This document shows positions 35,818-46,639 of a DNA stretch of 64,000 nt, in pieces. This stretch comes from Calliopum simillimum (Eukaryota; Arthropoda; Insecta; Diptera; Lauxaniidae): positions 48,293,061 through 48,357,060 of the forward strand of contig OX638369.1 of assembly GCA_951812925.1 (NCBI GenBank), given 5' to 3'. Under the pieces are notes generated by a model. It had not been told where the DNA came from and searched no databases. It saw only the letters and a program-made list of their open reading frames with translations. The position numbers and the translations under genes are program-made. Each line of letters opens with the position of its first letter. Position 1 is the stretch's first letter.

Positions 35818-36321
35818 CTGTGGCTGTGGTTGGTGTTCTTGTTGTTGTTGCTGCTCTTGCTGTCACTGTTGTTTTTGCTGTCGCTGTTGGTGTCTTTGTT
35901 ACCAAAGTTGCCGTAGTTTCTTGCAATTCAATTGCTTTCAATGCGTTCACCGTTTTCCACGATTCAGTTTCAATTATGAAATTTCTTTTCTTCGCGATTG
36001 CTGATGATTCTTTTACGGAACTCACCACACTGTTTTCAACATTAATTAATAATTTTTTATTTTTACAATTTGTCACATTGTTGAAATTCTTTGTCTTTTT
36101 ATTTTGACTATTTTCTTCTACTTCTTTAGCACTTTTATTCTTTGTTGTTGCTGTTGTTGTTGTTGTTGTAGATGCTTCAACAATCGATTGTTTTGTTCCG
36201 TTCGTGTCGTCGTTGAATTTCACATGAGTCGCGCCCGCTTTTGTTTTAACCGTTGCGGCTTCTACCAAATGTAAAACGTTACTAAAATGTGTTGTTGCTT
36301 TTGTTGGTTGCTCACATGTCG
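35818..36321 (-). CDS. Exon 3 of large low-complexity gene
   Basis: Minus-strand exon of 504 bp. The proposed acceptor is CACTTCTAG|CG, with exon bases from 36321. The donor is ACAG|GTGGGC with the exon ending at 35818. It needs two bases from its left edge and leaves one, so it fits the phase-1 pattern of the other exons. With exon 2 the split codon is GCG (Ala). The product runs CEQPTKATTHFSNVLHLVEA, then T-rich (TTTTTTATTKN) and K/N-rich stretches, NNVTNCKNKKLLINVENS, and an A/T tail (TARAATTTRTPTTAT). There is no ATG in this frame, so it must be internal or use another start. The open frame continues upstream to about 36399; that part may instead be an alternative 5' leader. No domain was recognised. 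Confidence 0.6.
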
Positions 36322-36479
36322 CTAGAAGTGACTTGATTTGACTTGGCTTGGGTTTTGTTGTTTTTTTTTTGTTTTCAGTTTGGGTCTTCTGTTTGGCTCA
36401 GATCAGTTCCAGTTGAGCTTCTCGCGTCGTTTGGTGCTTGCTCAGTGTTATTGTTGTTGGGAGAGGAGAGCAATGTTGT

Positions 36480-36931
36480 AACAGTGTTGGGTATATTTAC
36501 TTAATATCATATATTCTATGACCTCTGTGACTAGAGTTCCTCTTATTGCTAACAGGAAATTGTCCTGTAGGTATGATTCCGGAAATGATGATAATTTTTT
36601 CAAATCGGATATTGGGTAATTTAAAAAAACCGGTTTTTATACCCTACACCCAGGGTATGTTCACTTTGTCTTTCCGTTTGTAATACAAAGGTGTGCAAGA
36701 TATAGAAAAGTATATATATTCTTGATCAGACAAGAGGGCGTTGCACCTCCCATACACGTATAAGCAAAAGCTTCAAAATGCTAAGAGTGAATTTTTTTTT
36801 TCCGAAAAAATTGTTAATAGTACTATAAGAGCCTGGACGCACGACAAACAGGAGAGTTACGAGGTATACTATCGCTTGTGTGTTTTCTATAGAAACACGG
36901 TTCAGCCAAGAAAGTTGCGCCGTGTGTCCAG
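36480..36931. repeat. Dispersed repeat with TATACCC-type end
   Basis: TTTTATACCCTACACCCAGG at about 36636 is the inverse of the tail at 23235-23255. 36725-36760 (GAGGGCGTTGCACCTCCCAT) resembles blocks at 22850, 41700 and 58735. It is non-coding. Confidence 0.4.
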
Positions 36932-38465
36932 TAGACCGGTGCGTTTTGGACGAAAGTTTAAAATTTGTCGCGCAACCGTTAGAATTGTAAAGTTTATCTA
37001 TCGACATGAAGATTGCCGCCACCCTAGCTCTGAGCGATGACGGGAAGGGGTGTCGATATATTTTTGATGGTTGAAAAACGTAGTTTAAAAATGCATGCTC
37101 ATAGTTCCGAAGTGAATCAATTCTCAGCTTCTTAGTAGGTCGAAGACTGAAATCCAAGACATGGATTCTTATGTATTTTTTCCCGTGGAATCGAATGACA
37201 TCATTAGTTTTCTGATTAGACGTCTTTTTTTGGCGTTAGGTGAACTTTTCAGCTCAAAAAAGTCGAAATTTTTCCAAATCTCCTGTTTGAGCATTCCACA
37301 ATTGAACAGAAAAAATCTTAGAAAAATTTGATTTTGTTTGATTTTGTTAGGATTTTTTCTGACAAATCCAGTGGTACCATTTTTTTTGCGCTACGACATT
37401 ATTTTTATTCATGAAAAACGAATTTTTGATTTTTATTATCAAAAAATATCACGAAATCGGGCGTAAATATTTAGTCAACGACGGTTCCCAACGACCGGGC
37501 GGGTTTTTTTTTTGGTGCCCCCTAGTAAAATTTTTTTAGAATATTTTTGGATTTTTGTAACCCATTATAAACAAGTTTTTGAAAAAGGGTCAAAAAGACC
37601 CTTAAAAACCGGATATAATGGGTTAAGATGTTCACATAACTGAATGTAGAATCAAGCATGGAACAATATTTCAGAACATCTTAACCCATTATAAACAAGT
37701 TTTTAGAAAAAGGGGTCGAAAAGACCCTTTAAAACGCGTTATAATGGGTTAAGATGTTCTAAAATATTGTTCCATGCTTGATTATACATTAAGTTATGTG
37801 AACATCTTAACCCATTATATCCCGTTTTTAATGGTCTTTTTGACCCCTTTTTCAAAAACTTGCTTATAATGGGTTAGAAAAATTTCCAAAAATATTCAAA
37901 AAAAATTTTTGTAGGGGGCACCGAAAAAAAAAAAAACCATCCGGACGCTAGGAACCGTCGTTGACTAAATATTTACGCCCGATTTCGTGATATTTTTTGA
38001 TAATAAAAATCAAAAATTCGTTTTTAATGAATAAAAATTATGTCGTAGCGCAAAAAATCCTATATTTCAAATTTTTCTAAGATTTTTTCTGTTCAATTGT
38101 GGAGTGCTCAATCAGGAGATTCGGAAAAATTTCGACTTTTTTGAGCTGAAAAGTTCACTTAACGCAAAAATGGACGTCTAATCGGAGAACTAATCATGCC
38201 ATTCGATTCTACGGGAAAAAATACATAAGAATCCATGTCTTGGATTTCAGTTTTCGACCTACTACGAAACTGAGAATTGATTCAATTCGGACCTATGAGC
38301 ATGCATTTTTAAACCACGTTTTTCAACCTTCAAAAATATATCGACACCCCTTCCCGTCATCTCTCAGAGCTAGGGTGGCTGCAATCTTCATGTCGATAGT
38401 TAAACTTTACAATTCTGCCGGTTGCGTGACAAATTTTAAACTTTCGTCCAAAACGCACCGGTCTA
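36932..38465. mobile_element. Palindromic transposon, 8-bp TSD (1534 bp)
   Basis: Terminal inverted repeats start TAGACCGGTGCGTTTTGGAC. The arms extend about 760 bp to a small centre near 37690. Identical 8-bp flanks GTGTCCAG lie at 36924-36931 and 38466-38473, giving clear insertion boundaries. The 8-bp TSD points to hAT or a similar superfamily. The interior contains four AACCCATTATA...GGGTT hairpins. No transposase. A truncated copy is at 49188-50345. Confidence 0.88.
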
Positions 38466-38473
38466 GTGTCCAG

Positions 38474-40752
38474 GCTCTGGGTATCTGAAATCAACAAGAA
38501 CGATTTCGGTGATAGTGCGTGGTTCAAATTAACACACTCAGAGTATTTTCTGAACAATTGTGTATCTGCGAAGTCTTCGTAGACTACAATACTGCCTTTC
38601 AATACAGTGGAGATTATATTTGTCTACTATTGTCCACACATGCCGATGTTCGAATGATCTTGTCTTAAAATCGGCGAGGAAATAAATGAAGTAGCAAGCT
38701 AAACCCAGTATGAACAAAATATTGTTACAGTCGCATATTTTCACCGAAGCTTACATTTCTAATTCATATGTAAAATAGACCTTGTTGTATGGATGCAACC
38801 AGATAATGAACAGAATGCAAGTGTTTGCCACTAAGTATACAAAAATTTTTAAGACTTCACATCATCGCAAAAAGCAAATTACACCTGAAATGTAATCAGA
38901 TGACCTTAGCAAACTAGATCATGTAACGCAAATTGAGTGAATGTTACACCGATCTATGGAGGTTACCAACAGACCTTTTCATGGAGTCCATAAAGTAGCA
39001 ACAGAAGACGAAACAAAGATCGGAAAAGTTCTTGGGGAAGAAAATCTCAGAATCGGGACAGTCGTTGAGAGAAGAATCCGAGCATCATCATCGCAACTGA
39101 TGGAGACTATTCATTTTGGCCGTTTGCTCTCCTTAGAAGTTTCATGCGAATTACGCATTCTGTAAAGTGTTTTGGAGTTTGTCAGAATTCTTTCAATTTT
39201 CGGCTAGAGTTTGTTTGCATAAATTATTTATTCCTAGCATCTGATATCGGGTGCATAATTTCATATAACGATTTTAGAAAAAGTGCTTTGAAATTTTTAA
39301 ATGTATGGTAGGTGCCACGGCCTCCAACTTTGGTACCATTTGCCTAAATACCGGTCTCTTTGTATTATGCGGTTGGAGTATTCGTGAACTAATTTCATTC
39401 AGTTTCAATCCCACGGCCTGCTTCTAGTGGTAAAGTCTTTCCTCCTTATTATCAAAGGCGTTTTTATGTCGTTTTAGTTTTTATCGTCGTTCTGTAGTAA
39501 TTCCAAGAAGTGTCTTCTCCAGATTGGGCGTCATCCTTATCAACGTCTGTGGCACTGTGTATGTGACTGTCAAATTAAATTCCACACTAGTAGCTTTTGT
39601 ACTCAGAATTAGTGGCTAAAAAAGACGCCTCAAATGAAAATGAGTCCGGGCACTGAAATAGCAGCTCTTTCCGGAAATTAACTGTGCAAGTGGTACTTAC
39701 GAGAAAATCAAACAACTTGGGCATGACTTAAACAACCATATTTTGAGTGAAATTCCGCAGATTCTTACCCAAAATATGAAATTTGATATTCAAACCAATA
39801 CATCAAAATTCTAGCTTTCGGTTTTTAATTTATTCAAAGAGGTGTAAGGAAAAAATAAGTTAATCATCGTTAATCGACATAGCTCTCAGACTTTTTTGGA
39901 ACCAAATTGATCCTTTAAAGTCGATTCTATTTTTTTCCAGTAATTCGGTCTTCAGCCAAAAATCAGGAGATAAAATAGTGAAATAGCTTTAAAATCAGGG
40001 GGATCCTGAAAAAATGAGTAGAGAGATAGCCCATATAAAAGATTCATTAAAAACATTATTTTAAAGGCCAACCAAAATCATTATTGAAATAGGAAAATGA
40101 AACCCCCTATCCTTTAATCTCAACATCTTCGCTCAGTTTTTTTTTTACTAGAAAGGTTTTGAAGAGTAGTGTAAAAAATTTTCCAGTTTTCAAAAGCGGG
40201 CGGTGTCACGCCCCTAAATGGAAAAACATTCTCACGGCTAAGGCGCTGCATCAATTTTTATTAAATATCGTATGGAGGTAGGGTTAACACTAAAGAACGA
40301 TAATATGTATGACCTTTATGTTTTTAAGTGGACGGTGCCACGCACTTAAAGAAAATTCGATATGGAGATAGGAATAATACTTAGGAACTTTAATATGACC
40401 TTTATGTATTTAAGTCGTTATGTCATGCCCTTAAAGAGAAAATGCACAGACATGGTTCGTAATGAGAATTTCTTTGCTTAGTTATCAACTGCGAGGTCTG
40501 TTTTAAGTCAAATCGAAATGGTCGAATTTCGGCCAACTGATATACAAGCAAAGATTTAACAAACCCTTATTTGAGACAATACAACAATATACTGCGGTGA
40601 AGGGTATTTAATTTCTTTTTTAACCCGAATCCTCCTAGATTTTTTTTTTTAAATTTTTGAAATAAAAACTTTAATATAATTTCTAGGATGATTAAGCGCT
40701 TATTTTTTGGTTTTCGATACTATCCTTCGCCACGGCTCATCAGGATATGTCC
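38474..40752. other. Non-coding DNA with GGGCGGTGYCACGCCC repeats
   Basis: 40195-40440 has two to three degenerate units containing GGGCGGTGTCACGCCCC and TATGGAGATAGG. 39300-39425 is related to 22850-23030. The open frame at 38941-39165 has no recognisable motif and is not called. Confidence 0.45.
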
Positions 40753-43030
40753 GTGATCATATCGATGCATGATACGAAAAGTAGGATGATTCAATTCTCC
40801 TACGAAAAGTAGGTTGTTTTATATTCTTGGACGAAAAGTAGGTTGTTTTATATTCTTGGACGAAAAGTAGGACGTTTCAAACTTATTTGGACGAATACTA
40901 GGTTGTTTCATTATTTATGACGAAAACTAGGTTTCTTCGAAGTTTTGTGTATAAAAGTAGGACGTTAAAGTTTTTATGTCGAAAAATAGGTTGTTTGAAC
41001 ATTTTGGACGAAAACTAGGACGTTTCGATGCCTTGCACGAAAACTAGGTTGACGTTGATTCTTGCAGCGCATTTTTGGCAAAAACAAGGGTATTTCTTAT
41101 TTTGTTACATCAATTTCCTAATGTAAATGAAATATTAATATTAAGTATCTTCTCTTCTTATGCGAGATAAAATTGTATGTACTTATGTACCTATGTACTT
41201 ATGTATGTATGTTTGGAACGGGCAAAACTTTTTCTCGAAAACGGCTACAGCGATTTTAATGAAACTTCGGATAATGTTAGACATTAGCATACAATGAAGA
41301 ATGAGCTAGGTTTGAACTTTGTAAATGCTCACCAGAGGGCGTGGCATCGCATTAAATTTTAAAATTGATATGGCCATAATTCGCAAACCATACAAGGTAT
41401 TTGAGTGAATTTTGGTGAGCGGGTATGGCTCAATAATACCTTGTAACAAACAAAAAGTGGGCGGGAAAATTTTGATTCAAGATTACTCGAAAACGACTCT
41501 AACAATTTTAATGAAAATTAGGAGATGTTACCTCTACAAACAAGAATTAATATGTGATACGCCGTTATATTGGAAAAACTCCTTGAAGGGCGTGGCACCG
41601 CCCACAAAAATATAAAACGGTATAAAAAGAAGACTAATAAAGCAAACATTCTGAAATTAACTCTGAGGTGCGTAATTGCTAAAAGGCATCTCTGTTCTGA
41701 AAGTGGGCGAAATATTGCCGTTGCGCGTGGAACCTCCCATACAAGTAAAACACATTAAATGCTATTTCTCGCAAATGATACAACATATTTTGATGAAATT
41801 TTGTATGCGGATCTGGATCAAGAGTATGTAAAGCATAAGAAAAAGAAGGCTTTGTTTAATAATTGTCACGCCCAATTTTTTATCAAAATAAAAATTTTGG
41901 TTAATAACTCAGGCACAAAGAAAAAAAATGAAATGAACTGTTTAATTCTTATATGCAGTCTTATGTACTTTTTGACGCTGAATCCGTCTTCATCAGCAGA
42001 ACTGTCATTATACCTGCAGGATTTTGATATATCCTTGCTTGAAGTTGAAGAAAACGCTGTGTTCAGTCTTACAGCGTAGCTACAAGAGAAGTTGAAATTC
42101 TTTTTTATTAATAGCATCTAATAGCCACACTTTTTCTTATCAAAATATCTTCCGGATTTTTCCAATAGGATTCTTATTTTCCGAGTTATGATCCTTTGAA
42201 GATAAGATATTTCAGCTGCGATATAAAAGACGAAATATTTCGGGTGCATTATTTATTTTATGGCATATTATTTCACCCAAAAAATTTGAGTTTTTGATAT
42301 TTTTCTATACCATTCGACGCTTTTCGAGTTTTTTCTTATTATTATTCTCATCGGTTTATTTATCATTTTGAAGGCATGACCGTTAGAAGTGAAAAGATAC
42401 AAGTTTCATAAAAAAAATAGCTATGAATTAAAACATCGACTAAAATAATAAGATTAGTTTGTTGACCGAGCAGGGATCGGTCTCCAGGTACTAAGTTATT
42501 AAGTGAAAGAACTATGAGAAAATATAACATATCTATATATAAAGAGGTAAACGAAATCGGTTCAGTCCCTTTCTATGCCTAAATTTCAACATATTCACTT
42601 GATGTTTTTAGCTGCAAAGGCTGTGAAGAGCAGCAGTGCATAGGGTATTTTTTTTAAGTGGGCGGTACCACGCCCCTTAATAGAAAAAATCCTGTCAAGG
42701 CTAATCCACGTTTTATTTTAGCCATCTCCGCTGCTGTATGTTTAGTTCGAGCATCAAAACAATAAATATTTAAGCAGATTTGTTAATGACACAAGCGTTT
42801 TAGGTTATGCATAAACCAAAATAAGCTTACATGCGCTTACGATATGATCCACCTTTTTTTTTTGTCGTTCAATATGAAACATCCTATGTTTCGTCTTAAA
42901 GTTTAACACAACCTACTTTTCGTAACAAATTATGAAACGTCCTACTTTTCGTCCAAGAATATAAAACAACCTACTTTTCGTAGGAGAATTGAATCATCCT
43001 ACTTTTCGTATCATGCGTCGATATGATCAC
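40753..43030. mobile_element. Foldback-like element with repeat-array inverted ends
   Basis: Both ends start GTGATCATATCGAYGCATGA. The left end (40784-41052) is an array of ten degenerate units of about 29-31 bp built on CGAAAAGTAGGTTGTTT, and the right end (42864-43009) has five units in inverse orientation. Inverted termini made of short tandem repeats are the hallmark of Foldback elements (established knowledge). The interior holds a separate dispersed repeat (41185-42490) and GGGCGGTACCACGCCCC blocks. No TSD or transposase was found. Confidence 0.8.
41185..42490 (+). repeat. 1.3-kb dispersed repeat (copy A)
   Basis: Begins TATGTATGTTTGGAACGGGC and ends near GAGCAGGGATCGGTCTCC. It matches 58085-60475 in reverse, apart from a mariner in that copy. 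Contains several GGGCGTGGCACCGCCCAC-type hyphenated palindromes and regularly spaced TTTTAATGAAA blocks. A frame at 41759-42079 is open here but broken in copy B, so it is not treated as a gene. Confidence 0.75.
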
Positions 43031-43327
43031 GCTAGGAGTTTCGGGTTCAAACAATCTGTTGATATGTACTTTAAAATGGGCTCATTTATCCCATAGAAAA
43101 TAGAAGTCACTGAAAAAAGCACAACACTGTCAGAGCCCCAACTGAAAATGAGCCGAATCAAATCACGCTAACGTTGAACAAATCGTTAGAATAAAAAAAC
43201 CAAAAACAAAAAAAAAAAAAAAACAAAAAAAGGAGAGCATTTGTTTCTATTTATTGTTGTTGTTGTCGTGTAATTGTAGTGTTGCTTTTTTTTATTTATT
43301 TTTTGTGTTTGTTGTCTTTTTGTTTAC
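43031..43327. other. Intron flank of exon 2
   Basis: Poly-A run at 43202-43230 and TTGTTGTTGT tract at 43254-43266. The exon 2 donor lies at 43327-43322. Confidence 0.5.
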
Positions 43328-44011
43328 CATTTTTCTCCCCCAGCATAACATTCTTCGTCAACAGTCCAATGCTCCCCGGTTCTTTCGTCGTCGTCATCAA
43401 CACTGACGCTAGCAATGAGTCGTCTTCGCCTTCGTCGTTGTCGTCGTTGTCGTCGTCGTCGTCGGCTTCCAATGCGCTCACTTTTTCTTTCGTATCATCT
43501 GTTGATATCTCCCCCAATATTGTTGTTGTTGTTGCTGCCGGCTTAGCATCATTCCAATCCAAACCAGTTTCATAATCTTCACTCAATGTTGTAGTCGGGC
43601 GGCTGCTGATCAATGCTGCGCTAGTGGTGGGTTCATTCACGGTAGTGGTGTCAGTTGCAGAATCAAACAACAGTTCAATGAATTCACGATGATCTTCGGG
43701 AAAGTTCTTGGTATCTGCACATTCGCTTGTTGGGGTTTTTGTCTCGGCTTTAGCATTTGCTGCTGCTGTTGTTGTTGTTGTAGTTGTGGTTTTTGGCTGT
43801 GTTGTTATAACAGTTGTAGTTGGGGGTCTTATCACCGCTATTGGCTCTGGTGGTTTCGGTGCTGGTCGCTTTTGTCTTGGCAAAATTTTAGTTTCAATTT
43901 CTGCCACAATTGTTGTTTTTGTTGGTGTTGGCTCATCATCATTATCATTCCGACGACAAAAGAATTTTGATTTTTTTTTCTTTGTCGGTTTTTTTTCCGG
44001 TTGTTGTTTGC
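43328..44011 (-). CDS. Exon 2 of large low-complexity gene
   Basis: Minus-strand exon of 684 bp. The acceptor is AATGCAG|GC with first exon base 44011, although its upstream tract is A-rich rather than pyrimidine-rich. The donor is AATG|GTAAAC with the exon ending at 43328. With exon 1 the split codon is C|GC (Arg), giving QFDF-R-KQQPEKKP. The product has a basic run (KKPTKKKKSKFFCRR), then NDNDDEPTPT, a proline-rich SH3-ligand-like PRQKRPAPKPPEP, a threonine tract, FPEDHREFIELLFDSATD, ETGLDWNDAKP and an acidic DDDDDNDDNDEGEDD tract. No catalytic domain was recognised. The Asp tract is encoded by an imperfect GAC/GAT microsatellite and so may vary in length. Confidence 0.75.
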
Positions 44012-44640
44012 CTGCATTTGTGAATTTTATTTATAAAATATTAATTTCATTTTTACTTATTTTTTTTTTTTTTAAGTTTAATGCATGCACTTTAGTTTGG
44101 CTTTCTTTAATTGAAGAATTGGGATGTCTACTTTCTATATATGTATGTAGTTTATACAGGTCTCAATACAACTGGAATTGGAAAAAATTTGGATTTTCAT
44201 GCAAAACTCTTATTAAACTCTAAGGAAAAAACATTCAATAACAATTAACCGATTAAAAGAAAGTAGTGTATTAGGGTAAGTAGGTAGATAGAAAATCAAA
44301 AAGATAGTGTCGTAATTAGAGGTATTATACATGGGTATATTTCTGCAACAAAAATCACTATGCATTGCACCAGTACAATTTTTTTATATTGTATGTAATA
44401 ATATATAATAACCCTATGTACAATAATAATATTAAATGTATGAAATTCCATATGGATGGTTTTTAGAATTTTAATGATGTTCTTAAATATGTTATAGATT
44501 CTTTAAAGTTGAATTAGAGGATATCCAAGCAATGAGTTCATGAGTTACTTGAATAACTTTTCAATTGTCCCAATCTAAATGAAGATCCGAAATTCACAAT
44601 AATTCGAACACTGAATTTTAGAATTTTAAACTATTTATAA
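44012..44640. other. Intron DNA upstream of exon 2
   Basis: AT-rich with a poly-T tract at 44060-44075. No gene or clear repeat is seen. Confidence 0.4.
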
Positions 44641-45400
44641 CTCAAGAACGGCTTTACCGTTATGGCTGAAAATTGGTAAGGAAGTAGCTTAGGGCCAGGA
44701 GACGGACATAGGGTACTATTTATTCCGTTAGGGTGCATATTAAGGGTGGCCCTCATACAAAAATTTGTTAAATTGCATTTTCTCAGAGACTGCTTAATCG
44801 ATTCACCTGAAATTTACACCAAATCATTCTTAAATTAAATTGCATAGCTTAGGCTGTACACGAAGGTTTCCGAAGATCACCCGAAGGCTTCATAGTCAAA
44901 ACGAGGAATATCTGGATATGCTAGAGAGAAAACATCTGTGGCACACTACCAACAATCCTTAACTGATATTTTTCTCTGGCACCCGAAGGTTCTCGAAGGT
45001 CACCCGAAGGTTTTACAGTCAAAACGAAAAATATCGAAGTATTCGAGAGGGAAAAAGTCTTTAAAAAAATTTTAATTAACAGTTTCCCGTGACACTCAAA
45101 GGTTGCCGAAGGTCACCCAAAGGCTTCATAGCCAAAACGAAGAATATCTAGGCATATTAAAGGCAAAACATCTGTGGCGAACTATCAACAAGCCTTAATT
45201 GATAATTTTTTGGAATAATCGAAGGTTCCCGAAGATCACCCGATGGTTTCATAGTCAAAACGAAGAATATCTAAATGTACTACAAGAAAAGCATCTTTGG
45301 CGAACTATCAACAAGCCTTAATTGATGGATTCCTGGGACACACTAGCTAAGATATTTGGAATTTTTAAGATGGTTTGAAACGAAATTAACGTTCCTTCAA
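44641..45400. repeat. Helitron 5' region: about four tandem units
   Basis: Units of about 120-128 bp recur from about 44870 to 45350, each with CGAAGGTTCCCGAAGGTCAC, GTCAAAACGAAGAATATCT and GCGAACTATCAACAAGCCTT. They lead directly into Helitron coding sequence. 44640-44760 (CTCAAGAACGGCTTTACCG, GGGTGGCCCTCATACAAAAA) may be nearer the element end. Two further units are at 22545-22770. Confidence 0.65.
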
Positions 45401-45689
45401 TAACAAAATGGGCGGAACATGCCCCTTTTCCATGCATTTCATGGTAAAAGGAATCAACATTGGTTTCGTAATCTTCCAAACGCTTATTTTTTACATTATT
45501 CTCAGTGAATTTGTGAACATAATCAAGAGTAAGAGAGTAGCTTTTTTGAATTCATTCGAAATTTTGATTGCTGATCAACTCTCAAAAAATTTTAATCAAT
45601 TTTCAATGCCATTTGTTGATCAACGCTCAACATATTTAAATTTATTATCAAAACATTTCAACGCAATTTCTGTGCAGTTATGCCTCCCA

Positions 45690-46630
45690 AATAACGAGCG
45701 TTCATTGGAAATTAACGAGCAACGAAATGCAAAATTAGAATCCAACCGTGAAGTTCATGCTCGAGCCCGTCCATCGGAAACAACGAGCAACGAAATGCAA
45801 GATTGAAAACCGACAGAGAACTTCATGCTCGAGCCCGTTCATGGGAAACAAACGTGCAACGCGAATCCAGACTGCTTACCATCCGAATTTACACTGCTCG
45901 AGCCAGACGGACCACTCACGCTGACTTATATCTCAGTGCATTCCATTACAATGCTAACTATAATTACAGCATTCATCCAAGTGTGGTTATTGGAAAAAAG
46001 GATGAACTATGCACATATTGCAGTGCATTCAAATTTAAGAATGAATCACCAGGAATGTCCTGTGCTGGTGGAAAAGTTAAATTACCAGAATTACATCTAC
46101 CACCCGAACCATTATCAAAGTTGGTATCAGGCGACACGAGCGAATCAAAACATGTTTTAACGAATATACGCAAGTACAATTCATGTTTCCAAATGACATC
46201 ATTCGGTGGAATGAATATCGTGCGCGACAACTATATGCCAACATTCAAAGTACAAGGTCAAATATATCATCATGCTGGATCATTACTACCATTGCCAGAT
46301 ACGGACCATAAATTTCTTCAAATTTATTTCATGGGAAACACAGATGAACAAATAGATCAACGTTGTCGATACAATACGGGCACTAGACGAGACAAACTTT
46401 ATTCGATCAACACAACGAATTGATTCAATTGTTTAGAGCTGCCCTTGACCAAATGCCAGCAGATGAGTACAGAGTTATGATAAGAGCAGATAAAACACCT
46501 GTCGGACAACACGAAAGACGATACAATGCACCAACAATTGACGAAGTGGCGATCGTTATAGTTGGCGAAGAATTTAACGCACGTGATATAATTCTTCATC
46601 GCAGAAATGTGAGTCGCAGGTATTTTTTTT
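45690..46630 (+). pseudogene. Helitron Rep-Hel N-terminal region, truncated
   Basis: The + strand encodes the N-terminal part of a Helitron replicase-helicase, a rolling-circle transposon enzyme. Repeated NEQRNAKLES/RARSWETNVQR arginine-rich segments come first. Then come CTYCSAFKFKNESPGMSCAG, KVKLPELHLPPEPL, SESKHVLTNIRKYNS, FQMTSFGGMNIVRDN and PTFKVQGQIYHHAGSLLP from 45803 to 46423. A shift near 46395 continues with DQHNELIQLFRAALDQMP, MIRADKTPVGQH and YNAPTIDEVAIVIVGEEF. Homology stops at about 46615. The rolling-circle nuclease and helicase domains are missing, so it is a dead 5' fragment. It lies in the intron between exons 1 and 2 of the large gene, on the opposite strand. Confidence 0.9.
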
Positions 46631-46639
46631 TTTTTACAG

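Noticed and set aside
38941..39165. 74-codon open frame
   Set aside because: No family motif recognised, and length expected by chance at this locus.
40784..41052. Regular 30-bp repeats as a CRISPR array
   Set aside because: Units are degenerate, contiguous without unique spacers, and mirrored at the far end of the element in eukaryotic DNA.
41759..42079. 106-codon open frame as a gene
   Set aside because: It lies in a dispersed repeat whose other copy (58504-58713 region) breaks the frame.
43689..44223. Cys/Val-rich plus-strand frames over exon 2
   Set aside because: Shadows of the threonine- and alanine-rich minus-strand coding repeats.
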